Positions 1 through 10,044 are shown, counted from the stretch's first letter. The stretch: 45,186 bases of DNA from an uncultured Bacillota bacterium (GCA_937967955.1 CALBUB010000072.1:1-45186); one strand, 5' to 3'. The notes: generated from the letters alone by a model not told the origin. Made by a program: numbers and translations.

Positions 1-1845
1 GCTGAGTTTGAAAAAGTAGTCTTGGATACCTTAAACAAAGTAGTAAAAGAAGGAATAGATAGGCAATTAATAGAAGCCTCCATAAATGTTATTGAATACG
101 ATTTAAGAGAGGCATCTAACTTCCCTACTAAAGGAATAGTATATAATATGCTTTCCCTTGATAGCTGGCTATATGATGGAGATCCACTAGCCCATATTCA
201 ATATGAAGGGCCTTTAAATGAGATAAGGGAAAGTATAGAAGAAGGCTATTTTGAAAAATTTATTGAAGAAAGAATAATAAACAATCCCCATAGTTCCCTA
301 GTCATGATAATGCCTAAAAAAGGCCTTGGAGAAGAAAAAGAAAATAAGGTAAGGGAAAAATTAGATAAATACAAAGAAGCTCTATCAAAAGAAGAAATCC
401 AAGAACTAATTGAAAAGAACAACAAACTTAAAACTATGCAGCTAACTGATGATCCCCCTGAAGCAAAAGCTACAATACCTAAGCTATCCATATCTGATGT
501 AAATCCAAAAGCCGAAGTAATACCTCAAGAGGTAATAGAGGAAGATGGCTTTACAATACTAAACCATGATATATTTACAAGTAAAATTGCCTATGTGGAT
601 ATGTATTTTGATACAAGCATGGTAGATGAAAGCTTAATCCCTTATATAAACTTGCTTTCAGGAATTCTAGGTAAGATAGACACTAAGAAAAAATCCTATG
701 CTGATCTATCTAATGAAATATACGTAAGTACTGGAGGCATCAGTTTTAGTGCTAATGCCTATGTAGAAAACAATAAGGATAATGTGTACCATCCTAAATT
801 CATAGTCAGAGGTAAAGCTGTAGGAAAGAACATTTCCAAAATGCTGGAGCTTATGGCAGAGCTCATAACCGAATCAAAGATTGAAGACGAAAAAAGGATA
901 AAGGAGCTACTGCAACAGATTAAATCTAGAATTGAAATGGCCATATTCAATAATGGTCATTCAGTAGTTATGAGAAGAGTAGGCTCCTACTTTTCACCCT
1001 CAGGTAGGTATGTTGAAAAATTACAAGGCTTAGACTTCTACTGGTTCCTCTGCCAGCTACTAAACAACTTTGATGAAAACAAGGAGGAAATTTTATATAA
1101 TCTTAAGAAAGTCTATGACACCATATTCAATATAAACAACTTAATAATAAGCTTTACTGGAGATAAAGATGACTTTAAACTTGCCAAAGACCATATGAGT
1201 ATAGTAACAGATAGGCTCAGTAGAGATAAGCTGCAGGCCCAAGAATATTATTTCAAGGAAGAAAAGCTAAACGAAGGAATACTCTCATCAGCCAATGTCC
1301 AATATGTATCCAAAGGTTACAACTTTAGAAAACTAGGATACGATTATAAAGGCAGCATGTTAGTCTTATCCACCATACTAAGTAGAGAATACCTCCATAA
1401 TAAAATAAGAGCTCAAGGAGGAGCTTATGGAGCCGGCATAAGTATTGATAGGACAGGACATTTGATTACCTACTCCTATAGGGATCCTAATTTAAAGGAA
1501 ACCATAGAAGCCTATGATAGTATGGGAGACTATATAAGAAACTTAAATCTAACTAAGAATGACCTAACCACATTTATAATAGGTACCATAAGCCGAATAG
1601 ACCCAGCAACTACTCCCCATATGAAAGGCCAAATAGCAACAAGCAGATTTATATCCAACTTAACCCAAGAAGATATCCAAAGAAACAGGGATGAAATATT
1701 AAGTACCAGGGTTAAGGATATTAAAAACTGTATAGATATCCTTGAAAATTCCATGAAACAAAACTATATTTGTGCCTTAGGAAATGAAAATAAAATTAGG
1801 GAAAACCGAGAGCTGTTCAATAATTTAGTACAGTTAAATAAATAA
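1..1845 (+). CDS. M16C-family metallopeptidase (presequence protease-like), 5'-truncated
   Basis: The reading frame is open to the left edge, so only the C-terminal ~614 residues are present. The sequence matches the second half of the large (~970 aa) insulinase-family M16C peptidases (PreP/Cym1 type): a charged helical linker near residues 100-150, as in the M16C-associated domain, then the C-terminal lobe with the GGAYGAG segment followed by SYRDPN, which helps bind substrate in this family. The catalytic HxxEH motif belongs to the N-terminal lobe and lies outside the window. Family role: cytosolic ATP-independent degradation of peptides. A TTG at 22 is not needed as a start because the frame continues upstream. 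A terminator follows directly. Confidence 0.85.
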   Translation, partial: AEFEKVVLDTLNKVVKEGIDRQLIEASINVIEYDLREASNFPTKGIVYNMLSLDSWLYDGDPLAHIQYEGPLNEIRESIEEGYFEKFIEERIINNPHSSLVMIMPKKGLGEEKENKVREKLDKYKEALSKEEIQELIEKNNKLKTMQLTDDPPEAKATIPKLSISDVNPKAEVIPQEVIEEDGFTILNHDIFTSKIAYVDMYFDTSMVDESLIPYINLLSGILGKIDTKKKSYADLSNEIYVSTGGISFSANAYVENNKDNVYHPKFIVRGKAVGKNISKMLELMAELITESKIEDEKRIKELLQQIKSRIEMAIFNNGHSVVMRRVGSYFSPSGRYVEKLQGLDFYWFLCQLLNNFDENKEEILYNLKKVYDTIFNINNLIISFTGDKDDFKLAKDHMSIVTDRLSRDKLQAQEYYFKEEKLNEGILSSANVQYVSKGYNFRKLGYDYKGSMLVLSTILSREYLHNKIRAQGGAYGAGISIDRTGHLITYSYRDPNLKETIEAYDSMGDYIRNLNLTKNDLTTFIIGTISRIDPATTPHMKGQIATSRFISNLTQEDIQRNRDEILSTRVKDIKNCIDILENSMKQNYICALGNENKIRENRELFNNLVQLNK

Positions 1846-1852
1846 GCTGATA

Positions 1853-1890
1853 AAAGCCCCTTCTCTGTTTAAAGAAGGGGCTTTATATAT
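1853..1890 (+). terminator. Rho-independent terminator after M16C peptidase
   Basis: A 12-bp stem (AAAGCCCCTTCT / AGAAGGGGCTTT) with an 8-nt loop starts 8 nt after the stop codon and is followed by an AT-rich run. The next ~210 bases up to the following gene hold no gene I can see, only AT-rich sequence with short inverted repeats near 2011-2030. Confidence 0.85.
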
Positions 1891-2103
1891 TATATTGCTA
1901 GTTTTGGCTGTAGTTAATAGCATACAAGAAAAGACAAAAGCCAACTACCTGCCTTATAAAGCCTGAAACTAGAAACGGTCATTAATAGAACTTAGCTATA
2001 ATATTGTCCAATAGATAATAATCTATCTATAAATATTATCAATTGGATTTATTCATACATAAATGGTATTTTTAATATGTATAAAAATGAGGAGGTGACT
2101 TTA

Positions 2104-3036
2104 ATGTCTAAAATTATAAAAAAACTACCAGTACCCATAGTGGGCCTAATGCTTGGATTAGCAGCTTGCGGCAATTTAGTATTATCCTATGGGGAAACTT
2201 ATAGGAATATTTTTGGTTTACTTTCAGCAATTATTTTAGTTTTAGTATTGGTTAAAATAATTATGTATCCAAGGCAAGTTAAAGAAAGCCTAGATAATCC
2301 TGTTGTAGCCAGTGTTTTTCCTACTCTATCCATGGGAATTATGCTGCTTTCTACATATTTAAAACCCTATTCCAGCCCTTTAGCTCTAGGTATGTGGTTC
2401 ATAGGCTTGATACTTCACATTATACTTATAATTAGTTTTACAGTAAAATACATAATAGGCTTTAATATTAAGAAAGTTTTCCCCAGCTGGTTTATAGTGT
2501 ATGTGGGAATTGTTGTAGCAAGTGTTACTTCACCTGCCTTTGATATGACTAAAATTGGCCAAATGGCTTTCTGGTTTGGTTTCATATCCTATATCATATT
2601 GCTTCCCCTAGTACTATATAGAGTAATTAAAGTGAAAAATATTCCAGAACCTGCCCAACCAACAATAGTCATATTATCAGCACCAGCCAGTCTATGCCTA
2701 GCAGGATATATGAATGCTTTCCAGGAGAAAAACATGTTAATTGTATATTTATTACTTGCTCTATCCCAAGCAACTTATATTTATATATTGACTACATTAC
2801 CAAAGCTTTTAAGGCTTAAATTTTATCCCAGCTATTCTGCTTTTACTTTCCCATTAGTTATTAGCGGAATAGCACTAAAAGTTACTAATAGCTTTCTGAT
2901 AAATATAGGAAATACAAACTACTTATTTAATCATCTAGTAAAATTAGAAGAGATAGTGGCAGTAGTAATGGTACTATATGTATTATCCAGGTATATAAGC
3001 TTTTTACTTTCAAATAAGGAAGTCATTAAAGTATAG
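2104..3036 (+). CDS. TDT/SLAC1-family transporter (TehA-like)
   Basis: A 310-aa integral membrane protein with about ten hydrophobic segments. The opening KLPVPIVGLMLGLAACGN and the repeated helix layout are typical of the tellurite-resistance/dicarboxylate transporter family (TehA, Mae1, SLAC1), whose members are anion channels or dicarboxylate exporters. An ATG at 2077 lies 9 codons upstream, but the strong Shine-Dalgarno GGAGGTG at 2091-2097 sits 6 nt before the ATG at 2104, so 2104 is the better start. It is monocistronic and flanked by terminators. The substrate cannot be told from sequence. Confidence 0.8.
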   Translation: MSKIIKKLPVPIVGLMLGLAACGNLVLSYGETYRNIFGLLSAIILVLVLVKIIMYPRQVKESLDNPVVASVFPTLSMGIMLLSTYLKPYSSPLALGMWFIGLILHIILIISFTVKYIIGFNIKKVFPSWFIVYVGIVVASVTSPAFDMTKIGQMAFWFGFISYIILLPLVLYRVIKVKNIPEPAQPTIVILSAPASLCLAGYMNAFQEKNMLIVYLLLALSQATYIYILTTLPKLLRLKFYPSYSAFTFPLVISGIALKVTNSFLINIGNTNYLFNHLVKLEEIVAVVMVLYVLSRYISFLLSNKEVIKV

Positions 3037-3040
3037 ATAA

Positions 3041-3070
3041 AAGGGCATCTACTTAAAGATGCCCTTTTTA
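3041..3070 (+). terminator. Terminator after TDT transporter
   Basis: A 10-bp stem AAGGGCATCT / AGATGCCCTT with a 6-nt loop runs into TTTTT, 5 nt after the stop codon of the transporter gene. Confidence 0.85.
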
Positions 3071-3166
3071 ATGGCCCTTATGGAAATATTTTCAATTGGA
3101 ATCCTTGTACTTATAGCAGTAATAATATAAAATAAATATAAAAAATATTAGAAAAGGGATGATAGT

Positions 3167-4393
3167 ATGGATAGGATAGTTGAAAGATTTTTAAGATACA
3201 TAGCCATAGATACCAGATCAGATGAAAGCAGCCAAACTTGCCCTAGCACAAAAGGCCAATTAGAATTAGGAGCATTATTAGTAGAGGAACTAAAAGAATT
3301 AGGACTAGAAGATGCAAGACAGGATGAAAATGGATATGTATATGCTACTCTTAAAGGAAATATTGATAAAGAGGTACCCACAATTGGCTTTATTGCTCAC
3401 CTAGATACTAGCCCTGATATGGATGGTAAGTGTACAAATCCTCAAATTTTCACCTATGAAGGTGGAGATATTAAACTTAATGATGAGTATAGCATAACAG
3501 TTAAAGAATTCCCCTTCTTAAAAGACCTGGTAGGTAAAGAACTTATCACTACTGACGGCACAACTCTTCTTGGAGCTGATGATAAAGCCGGCATTGCTGC
3601 TATTATGGATGCAGTAGAATATCTAGTTAACCACCCAGAGATTAAGCATGGTGATGTGAAAATAGCCTTTACGCCAGATGAAGAAATAGGTAGGGGTGCA
3701 GATCGATTTGATATAGAAGGTTTTGGAGCAGATTTTGCCTATACTATAGATGGAGGCCCTGTAGGAGAACTAGAATATGAAAATTTCAATGCAGCTAGTG
3801 CTAAAATAGAAATACAAGGTAAAAATGTCCATCCAGGTACTGCTAAAAACATAATGATAAATGCCCTTAGGGTAGCTATGGAGCTGGAAGGCATGCTGCC
3901 AGTAAATGAAAAACCTGAGTATACGGAAGGATATGAAGGCTTCTACCTATTAACAGACTTATCAGGAACTGTGGACCATGCTGTAATGAAGTATATCATA
4001 AGGGATCATTCTAGGGAAAAATTTGAGCACAAAAAAGAATACATGAAAAATGTTGTAGATTTCTTAAATAATAAATATGGAAATATAATAAAACTTGAAA
4101 TTAAAGACTCCTACTATAACATGAAAGAAAAAATTGAACCCCATATGGAAATAATAGAGCTGGCTAAAAAATCTATGGAAGAGTTAAATATTAAACCAAT
4201 TATTAAACCAATAAGAGGCGGCACAGATGGAGCAAGGCTATCCTATATGGGACTTCCATGTCCAAACCTCTTCTCTGGCGGCTACAATTATCATGGAAGA
4301 TATGAACTAATTCCAACTGAATCTATGAAGCTTGCCTCCCAGTTAATAGTTAAGATTGTGGAAAACAATACTAAATGGGAGTATGACAAATAA
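3167..4393 (+). CDS. pepT: Peptidase T (tripeptide aminopeptidase)
   Basis: The 408-aa length and sequence match the M20B peptidase PepT, which removes the N-terminal residue from tripeptides in the cytosol. The metal and catalytic motifs are in place: H78-L-D80 in IAHLDTSPD, the bridging Asp in GADDKAG (138-139), the catalytic Glu pair in TPDEEIGRG (172-173), D195 in YTIDGG and a C-terminal His in GYNYHGRYE. An inserted dimerisation domain lies at about 205-320. The start has AAAAGGGA 8 nt upstream. It is a single gene, convergent with the next one across a shared terminator, and fits an amino-acid/peptide-fermenting anaerobe. Confidence 0.96.
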   Translation: MDRIVERFLRYIAIDTRSDESSQTCPSTKGQLELGALLVEELKELGLEDARQDENGYVYATLKGNIDKEVPTIGFIAHLDTSPDMDGKCTNPQIFTYEGGDIKLNDEYSITVKEFPFLKDLVGKELITTDGTTLLGADDKAGIAAIMDAVEYLVNHPEIKHGDVKIAFTPDEEIGRGADRFDIEGFGADFAYTIDGGPVGELEYENFNAASAKIEIQGKNVHPGTAKNIMINALRVAMELEGMLPVNEKPEYTEGYEGFYLLTDLSGTVDHAVMKYIIRDHSREKFEHKKEYMKNVVDFLNNKYGNIIKLEIKDSYYNMKEKIEPHMEIIELAKKSMEELNIKPIIKPIRGGTDGARLSYMGLPCPNLFSGGYNYHGRYELIPTESMKLASQLIVKIVENNTKWEYDK

Positions 4394-4400
4394 TAAAAGA

Positions 4401-4442
4401 AAATAATTAGCCCCTCATGAATATATGAGGGGCTAATTATTT
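4401..4442. terminator. Bidirectional terminator between pepT and C_GCAxxG_C_C gene
   Basis: A perfect 18-bp stem with a 6-nt loop (GAATAT) and A/T runs on both flanks lies between two convergent genes. Its right arm touches the stop codon of the minus-strand gene. Confidence 0.9.
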
Positions 4443-4926
4443 AGCCTACTTTAACAGTACTATCTTCTACTTTTACAACACCGTCTTCTATAAGCTTTTC
4501 AGCTATCCAAGCTGCTACCTTACCAGTTATTGTAATACAATGTTGTTTTCTTTCAGGGCTTTGGAAGTTGTCCCCTGCCCATTGCCTTGTAATCACTCTA
4601 CAACAAGTTGAACCATATTCTTTTTTTATGTAATCATGTAGGGCCCTTGACATGACAAACATCTTCTCATTCATAGGCTCACCATGGACTCTACCGTAAG
4701 CCATTCCAAGAGCCATTTGGCCACCACTTACTGCTCCACATACACAGCCTGCTTTACCCATACCAATTGGAAAGCCAGATGCCATTTTTACTATATTATT
4801 ATCATAAGGCTTTCCAAGTAAATGATTTATAGTTTGAACTACTGCCTCTGAGCAAAAAAATTCACCTCTTCTAAAATAGCCTTCAGCTTCCTCTTTAACT
4901 ACTTCAATCAATTGTTCTTTAGTCAT
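4441..4926 (-). CDS. C_GCAxxG_C_C family protein (putative redox/cofactor protein)
   Basis: A 161-aa protein of the C_GCAxxG_C_C family, named for its Cys pattern. Visible cysteines are C25 (FFCSEAV), C61 and C63 (GCVCGAVSGG), a vicinal pair near 107-108 (STCCRV) and one near 130 (QHC). The family is common in anaerobes and is suspected to bind a metal or redox centre; its biochemical role is not established. The ATG is preceded by AAAGGGGGC at good spacing. It is a single gene and its 3' end shares a terminator with pepT. The 114 bases upstream to the htrA stop show no further gene. Confidence 0.85.
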   Translation of the reverse strand: MTKEQLIEVVKEEAEGYFRRGEFFCSEAVVQTINHLLGKPYDNNIVKMASGFPIGMGKAGCVCGAVSGGQMALGMAYGRVHGEPMNEKMFVMSRALHDYIKKEYGSTCCRVITRQWAGDNFQSPERKQHCITITGKVAAWIAEKLIEDGVVKVEDSTVKVG

Positions 4927-5040
4927 AATAATAGCCCCCTTTTACACTTATTTACATTTAATTTTACCTTAAAGGGAGCTATTACACCAATTAAATTAAT
5001 CTATAGTTAAAAAGGGGGGGATTTAAAAAATTTATAAATA

Positions 5041-6258
5041 CTACCTAACTGCACTGAACTGGATTTCTAATGTCTTTTCAGTTCCATTTCTCAATATGGT
5101 CAACTTTGCCTTATCTCCTTGCTTGTAATTAAAAAGAGCTTTCTTTAACTGACTCATAGTATTTATTTCTTTATCGTCTATCTTTATTATTACATCTCCA
5201 TTTGTTAGTCCTGCTTTATCTGCTGGAGAATTGCTGTCCACTTTAATTATGACTACTCCTTCATCTATGTCTAAATCTATTCCCAATTGTCTTTCATACA
5301 ATTCAACTTCTATACCTAGAATACCCATATATACCATCTTATAGTCGCCAGTTTTAACTATTTCTTCTATTACTGGCTTTACAGTATTTATTGGAATAGC
5401 AAAGCCTAAGCCCTCTCCAGAGGTGATCTTAGCAGTATTTATTCCAATTACCTCACCTTTAATATTTAACAAAGGACCACCACTATTACCTGGATTTATA
5501 GATGCATCTGTTTGAATTAAATCCTCAATAATATTTCCACCAACAGTTATGGATCTATGAAGGCCGCTTACTATTCCTGAAGTAACAGTACTTTGAAACT
5601 CTAAGCCTAGAGGATTTCCAATAGCAACAACAGTTTCTCCTATTAATAGGTCATCTGAATCCCCTAATTTTGCCACTGGCAGATCTTTAGCATCAACTTT
5701 TAATATGGCTAAATCTAGTAAAGAATCCTGCCACAGTACTTCTGCCTCTTTTTCATCTCCATTGTTAAAGAGCACCTTTATATTTTCTGCATCTCCATTA
5801 TCAACCACATGGGCATTAGTTAGTATAAAGCCATTACTATCTACTATAACCCCAGAACCTATTCCATCTACCTTCTGTTGGAAAAAGCCATGATGCTGAA
5901 CCCTTTTAGTAGTAATACCTACTACACTATCCATTGCACTTTGGGCAACTAAAGCCACATTGTTTCCATTGTCATTCTTCTCTAATATACTTTCTATATT
6001 AACAGTTTCATTAAAGTTATCCTTTTGTTCCATATACTTTAATACTATAAAAGGAGATACTAAGCCTCCAATTAAAGCAGATACTAATGCTATAGCTATG
6101 TATGTAATAAGCCGCTTTTTTACTGGCTTTTTATGGCCATCTTTTGCTAAATTATCCATATCCTTATGAGTATTATTTTTAACTATATATTCTACTTCTC
6201 TGTTTATACCTTCAATTATCTCTAAAGTTCTATCCAACTCCCTATTATCCTTATCCAT
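5041..6258 (-). CDS. HtrA/DegP-type membrane-anchored serine protease
   Basis: A 405-aa S1C protease. Order: charged cytoplasmic segment (1-49), one membrane helix (50-73), extracellular trypsin-like domain with catalytic H150 (TNAHVV), D182 (LLDLAIL) and S259 (GNSGGP), and one C-terminal PDZ domain (about 305-400). The family degrades misfolded envelope proteins outside the membrane. The open frame extends 37 codons upstream, but the strong GGGAGGC lies 5 nt before the ATG at 6258, so I start there. A two-component system is divergently encoded next to it, so regulation by that pair is possible but not shown by a site. Confidence 0.93.
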   Translation of the reverse strand: MDKDNRELDRTLEIIEGINREVEYIVKNNTHKDMDNLAKDGHKKPVKKRLITYIAIALVSALIGGLVSPFIVLKYMEQKDNFNETVNIESILEKNDNGNNVALVAQSAMDSVVGITTKRVQHHGFFQQKVDGIGSGVIVDSNGFILTNAHVVDNGDAENIKVLFNNGDEKEAEVLWQDSLLDLAILKVDAKDLPVAKLGDSDDLLIGETVVAIGNPLGLEFQSTVTSGIVSGLHRSITVGGNIIEDLIQTDASINPGNSGGPLLNIKGEVIGINTAKITSGEGLGFAIPINTVKPVIEEIVKTGDYKMVYMGILGIEVELYERQLGIDLDIDEGVVIIKVDSNSPADKAGLTNGDVIIKIDDKEINTMSQLKKALFNYKQGDKAKLTILRNGTEKTLEIQFSAVR

Positions 6259-6413
6259 AGAATGCCTCCCTTCTTTTCCCCTTAATGATAATAAATAAAT
6301 ATGAAAAAAATATAAGCCAATTATGGTTTTTTGTAAAAATTCCTCTTTATATTTTTTACAATTTCCCATAATTGCTAAACTAAGTTCCCATGAAATAGGC
6401 TATATATTCTGAT

Positions 6414-6419
6414 ATAATA
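6414..6419 (+). promoter_or_regulatory. Candidate -10 box for the response-regulator operon
   Basis: TATAAT lies 43 nt upstream of the response-regulator ATG, in the divergent region with htrA. No convincing -35 is visible at 17 nt, so the promoter may be activator-dependent or the match may be chance in AT-rich DNA. The Shine-Dalgarno is TAAGGAG at 6446-6452. Confidence 0.35.
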
Positions 6420-6461
6420 ATTTAACAAAAGAAGTTTCATAAATTTAAGGAGTAGATAGCT

Positions 6462-7124
6462 ATGAGCTACACCATTTATCTAGTAGAAGACGATAAAAAC
6501 TTGAACTTAATATTATCCACCTATTTACAAAAAGAAGGCTGGGAAGTTTCTTCCTTCTTTACTGGTGAAGAAGCCTTAAATGCAATAAAAAATCCTCCTG
6601 ATCTGTGGATATTAGATATAATGCTACCAGATATAGATGGCTACCAAATAATAAAGGAAATAAAAGAAACTACTCCCCATATACCCGTCATATTTATTTC
6701 TGCTAGGGATGCAGATTTAGATAGAATATTGGGCTTAGAGTTAGGAAGCGATGACTACCTAGCTAAACCTTTTTTACCAAGGGAGTTAGTAATCCGTACT
6801 AAAAAATTATTAGAAAGGGTATACAAAACTCCACTAGAGCTCATCAATATTCCACCTTATAGTATTGATGAAAAAAGTAGAAGGGTAAAAAAAGGAGAAG
6901 AAACAATAAATCTTACCTCTAAGGAATTCGATTTATTAGCATTTTTTATAAAAAATAGGAATCAAGCTCTTTCAAGAGAACAGATACTCAAAGCCCTTTG
7001 GGGAGAAGATTATTTTGGCACAGATAGGGTAGTAGATGATTTAGTAAGGAGACTTAGAAAAAAGATGCCTAAGCTTAATATTGAAACAATTTATGGATAT
7101 GGCTATAGGATGATCGTAGTATGA
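6462..7124 (+). CDS. OmpR-family response regulator
   Basis: A 220-aa regulator with an N-terminal receiver domain (acidic pocket E9/D10/D11, phosphoacceptor D52 in LDIMLPD, conserved Lys in AKPF) and a C-terminal winged-helix DNA-binding domain ending in TIYGYGYRM, typical of OmpR/PhoB proteins. The ATG is preceded by TAAGGAG. Its stop overlaps the start of the histidine kinase by 4 bases (ATGA), so the two are translationally coupled. The signal and targets are unknown. Confidence 0.93.
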   Translation: MSYTIYLVEDDKNLNLILSTYLQKEGWEVSSFFTGEEALNAIKNPPDLWILDIMLPDIDGYQIIKEIKETTPHIPVIFISARDADLDRILGLELGSDDYLAKPFLPRELVIRTKKLLERVYKTPLELINIPPYSIDEKSRRVKKGEETINLTSKEFDLLAFFIKNRNQALSREQILKALWGEDYFGTDRVVDDLVRRLRKKMPKLNIETIYGYGYRMIVV

Positions 7125-8488
7125 ATATAAAAAACAAACCACTATCAATCCAAATTTGGATAGTATTTGCAGGTATTACTCTTTTTATATCAATAATATT
7201 AACAATAATCCTTCCCCTAACATTAAGAGCTTTTTTCACCGAAGAAATATACGTTACAATTGAATCTGCCCAAAATTTGATGCTTAATAGATATGATTTA
7301 CCAGCCCTTAGAAGATTCCTGGAAGCAGAAGACATTGGTGACACAAGGCAAGCCTTAGAAAGCATTCGAACAGTACACCATTTTTTCCTATTTGATGACT
7401 ACCAGATTTTTTTCTCTTCTCCCCTAGACCCAGCTTTTGTTGAACAGGTTAAAGTACAAGCCCAACTGCAAAAAAGCAATAGTCAAAGATATAGTGGTAC
7501 TGTTGGAGATGAAAAGATATTCTATGTAATAACCAAAGGAAAAACATTAAAGCAAGATGTATGCTTGGTATCCTATATGTGGGATTCCTACAGGCAAGAT
7601 ATGGTTAAAAATCTTTTTAAACGCTTGGCCCTTTTAACTACAATAGTATTTTTACTAAGTTGGATACCTGCCATATTACTTTCTAAATACCTATCTAGTC
7701 CATTGGTCAATTTAGAAAAAAAGGTAAATAAACTTGCCAACTACGAATGGAACGAACCAATAGATGTAGATAGAGAAGATGAAATAGGAAAATTAGGAAA
7801 ATCTATTGAACTCCTTAGAAAGCAGCTTATATACCAAAGAGAAATGCAGCAAACTTTTTTGCAAAATATATCCCATGAGCTAAAAACTCCTGTAATGGTT
7901 ATCCGCAGCTATGCCCAGGCAATTAGGGATGGTATTTATCCAAAGGGAGACTTAAACTGTTCAGTAAAGGTAATAGACGAAGAAGCTGAAAGGCTTGAAA
8001 AAAGGATTAAAAATTTACTCTATATAACAAAATTGGATAATATGAATCTTCAGCATATTTCTAAGCAAAACTTTTACCTAGATAGGCTAATAAAAGATGT
8101 GGTAGAAAGGCTGTCCTGGAATAGGACAGATATTGATTGGCAGCTAGAACTTTCCCCTATAAGTATATATGGTGATGTAGAGCAATGGAGAATAGTAATT
8201 GAAAATCTATTAGACAATCAAATACGATATGCAAAGAATACCATACTCATATCTTTAACCCGAACAGAAAAGAATAGAATTTTACTTAGATTTTGGAATG
8301 ATGGACCAAGTATAGAAGAAGAAGTATTAAAAACCCTTTTCACTAAATTCAATAAGGGTAAGAAAGGGCAATTTGGTTTGGGATTAGCAATAGTTCAAAG
8401 GATTGTTACCCTATACGATGCCAGAATATGGGCTTGTAATGAAGAGAAAGGAGTATCCTTCTATATAGAAATTCCAGTATCAATGTGA
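7121..8488 (+). CDS. Two-component sensor histidine kinase
   Basis: A 455-aa kinase: membrane helix at about 10-33, an extracellular sensor region (~35-165) without a recognisable fold, a second helix (~168-188), HAMP (~190-240), a dimerisation/phosphoacceptor domain with H252 in ISHELKTP, and a GHKL ATPase domain with the N box (NLLDNQIRYA) and G box (FGLGLAIVQR). It is the cognate partner of the regulator it overlaps. The architecture resembles sensors of envelope stress or antimicrobial peptides, but this is inference; the neighbouring htrA is a candidate target. Confidence 0.92.
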   Translation: MNIKNKPLSIQIWIVFAGITLFISIILTIILPLTLRAFFTEEIYVTIESAQNLMLNRYDLPALRRFLEAEDIGDTRQALESIRTVHHFFLFDDYQIFFSSPLDPAFVEQVKVQAQLQKSNSQRYSGTVGDEKIFYVITKGKTLKQDVCLVSYMWDSYRQDMVKNLFKRLALLTTIVFLLSWIPAILLSKYLSSPLVNLEKKVNKLANYEWNEPIDVDREDEIGKLGKSIELLRKQLIYQREMQQTFLQNISHELKTPVMVIRSYAQAIRDGIYPKGDLNCSVKVIDEEAERLEKRIKNLLYITKLDNMNLQHISKQNFYLDRLIKDVVERLSWNRTDIDWQLELSPISIYGDVEQWRIVIENLLDNQIRYAKNTILISLTRTEKNRILLRFWNDGPSIEEEVLKTLFTKFNKGKKGQFGLGLAIVQRIVTLYDARIWACNEEKGVSFYIEIPVSM

Positions 8489-8530
8489 AATATACCAATA
8501 GCAAATTTTAAAAATTTTGTTGACAAGTAA

Positions 8531-8560
8531 AAAACACCAGAAACTCTGGTGTTTTATTTT
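8531..8560. terminator. Bidirectional terminator between histidine kinase and trkH
   Basis: An 11-bp stem AAAACACCAGA / TCTGGTGTTTT with a 3-nt loop lies between convergent genes. The right arm overlaps the stop codon of the minus-strand trkH gene. Confidence 0.85.
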
Positions 8561-10044
8561 ATATTTCCATTAATTTTCTTATTACTTCTAGAAAAAGCTT
8601 CATACCTCCAAAAGGCTGGGTTGAATAATATCATAAGGGTAAATATTTCTAATCTGCCTAATAGCATACAGCCAGACAAAATTAGTTTTGACAAATTGCT
8701 AAAGCCGCTATAGCTTCTAGCTGGCCCTGCAAACCCAAAAGCAGGCCCCACATTTCCTAAGGTAGCTGCTACTGCACTGGCAGAACTTTCAAAATCTACT
8801 CCATCTAAGGAAACTATTATAGTACTTATTATAAATATGAACATAAATAGAACAAAGAAACTAGCGATACCAGCAACAGTATTACTTGATATAACTTTAC
8901 CATCTATCTTTATGGGCAAAACAGCTCTAGGATGTAATATCCTATAAAACTCCCTCTTAATTGCCTTTAACAGTACTACAATTCTAATATTTTTAATTCC
9001 CCCGGCAGTAGAGCCAGCACAGCCTCCCATAAACATTAGGGCAAACAAAATTACCTTACTAAAGGTTGGCCATTTATCAAAATCCACTGTGGTATAGCCA
9101 GTAGTGGTTATAATAGATGCTACCTGAAAAAAAGAATCCCTTAGTGCTATTCCAAAACTGTTATAATCCATTGGACCCAATATATTTAATGCTATTAATA
9201 TTACTGAAAGGAATATAGTCCCTAAATAAAACCTTAGTTCAGTATTTTTTATAACTTCTTTCCACTTTCCTTTATAGAGCAAATAGTATAAAGAAAAGTT
9301 AGCCCCGCACAAGGTCATAAATATAGCAATTACTAAGTGTATATAAGTACTTTGGTAATAGCCTACACTTTTAGATTTTATACCAAAACCTCCTGTACCT
9401 ACCGTACCAAAGGTATGCAGTGCTGAATCATAAGGAGACATGCCTCCTAATACTAATAAAGTGAAATTTACAATAGTAATTATAATATAGATAGTATATA
9501 AAATTTTAGCCGTATCCCTTACCCTTGGCACAATCCTATCTGGTGTAGGACCAGGGCTTTCTGTTTTATATATTTGGAAGCCTCCTATACCTAACATTGG
9601 TAAAAGAGCCACTGTAAAAACTAATATGCCCATACCACCAATCCAATGGGTAAAAGACCTCCAAAAAAGGACTCCTTTAGGAAAAGCCTCTATATCATCA
9701 ACTATTGAGGCTCCCGTAGTTGTAAAGCCTGATACTGTTTCAAAAAATGCATCAATCCAAGAAGGAATAGTCCCAGAAAATATAAAGGGCAATGCACCAA
9801 ATATGGATACTAAAATCCATCCAAAACCAACGATTGCTAGGCCTTCCTTGACTCGAATATTTTCCCTATATTTGAATATTACAGTCATTATAAAGCCTAC
9901 TATACCTGTAACTATTATGCTAAAGAGAATTCCTTTCCAATCATAACTACTATAGTAAAGGGCAACTAACAAGGAGGGAACCATAAGACCTGCTTCCACC
10001 AATAGCAAATAGCCTAATACATTAGCGATTACCCCAAAGTTCAT
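8554..10044 (-). CDS. trkH: TrkH/KtrB-family potassium uptake membrane subunit
   Basis: A 496-aa polytopic membrane protein with four degenerate K+-selectivity loops: TTTGAS, GTVGTGGFG, TTTGYTT and ATLGNVGPAFG. This is the pore of a Trk/Ktr potassium uptake system gated by the cytosolic RCK subunit TrkA encoded directly upstream. The ATG at 10044 is preceded by AAAGGAGG and lies 23 bases inside the trkA reading frame, so the pair is a coupled operon trkA-trkH. Confidence 0.93.
   Translation of the reverse strand: MNFGVIANVLGYLLLVEAGLMVPSLLVALYYSSYDWKGILFSIIVTGIVGFIMTVIFKYRENIRVKEGLAIVGFGWILVSIFGALPFIFSGTIPSWIDAFFETVSGFTTTGASIVDDIEAFPKGVLFWRSFTHWIGGMGILVFTVALLPMLGIGGFQIYKTESPGPTPDRIVPRVRDTAKILYTIYIIITIVNFTLLVLGGMSPYDSALHTFGTVGTGGFGIKSKSVGYYQSTYIHLVIAIFMTLCGANFSLYYLLYKGKWKEVIKNTELRFYLGTIFLSVILIALNILGPMDYNSFGIALRDSFFQVASIITTTGYTTVDFDKWPTFSKVILFALMFMGGCAGSTAGGIKNIRIVVLLKAIKREFYRILHPRAVLPIKIDGKVISSNTVAGIASFFVLFMFIFIISTIIVSLDGVDFESSASAVAATLGNVGPAFGFAGPARSYSGFSNLSKLILSGCMLLGRLEIFTLMILFNPAFWRYEAFSRSNKKINGNIK

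Noticed and set aside
3071..3130. 19-codon hydrophobic open frame between the TDT transporter and pepT
   Set aside because: It begins at the tail of a terminator, lacks a Shine-Dalgarno and ends long before pepT; likely chance.
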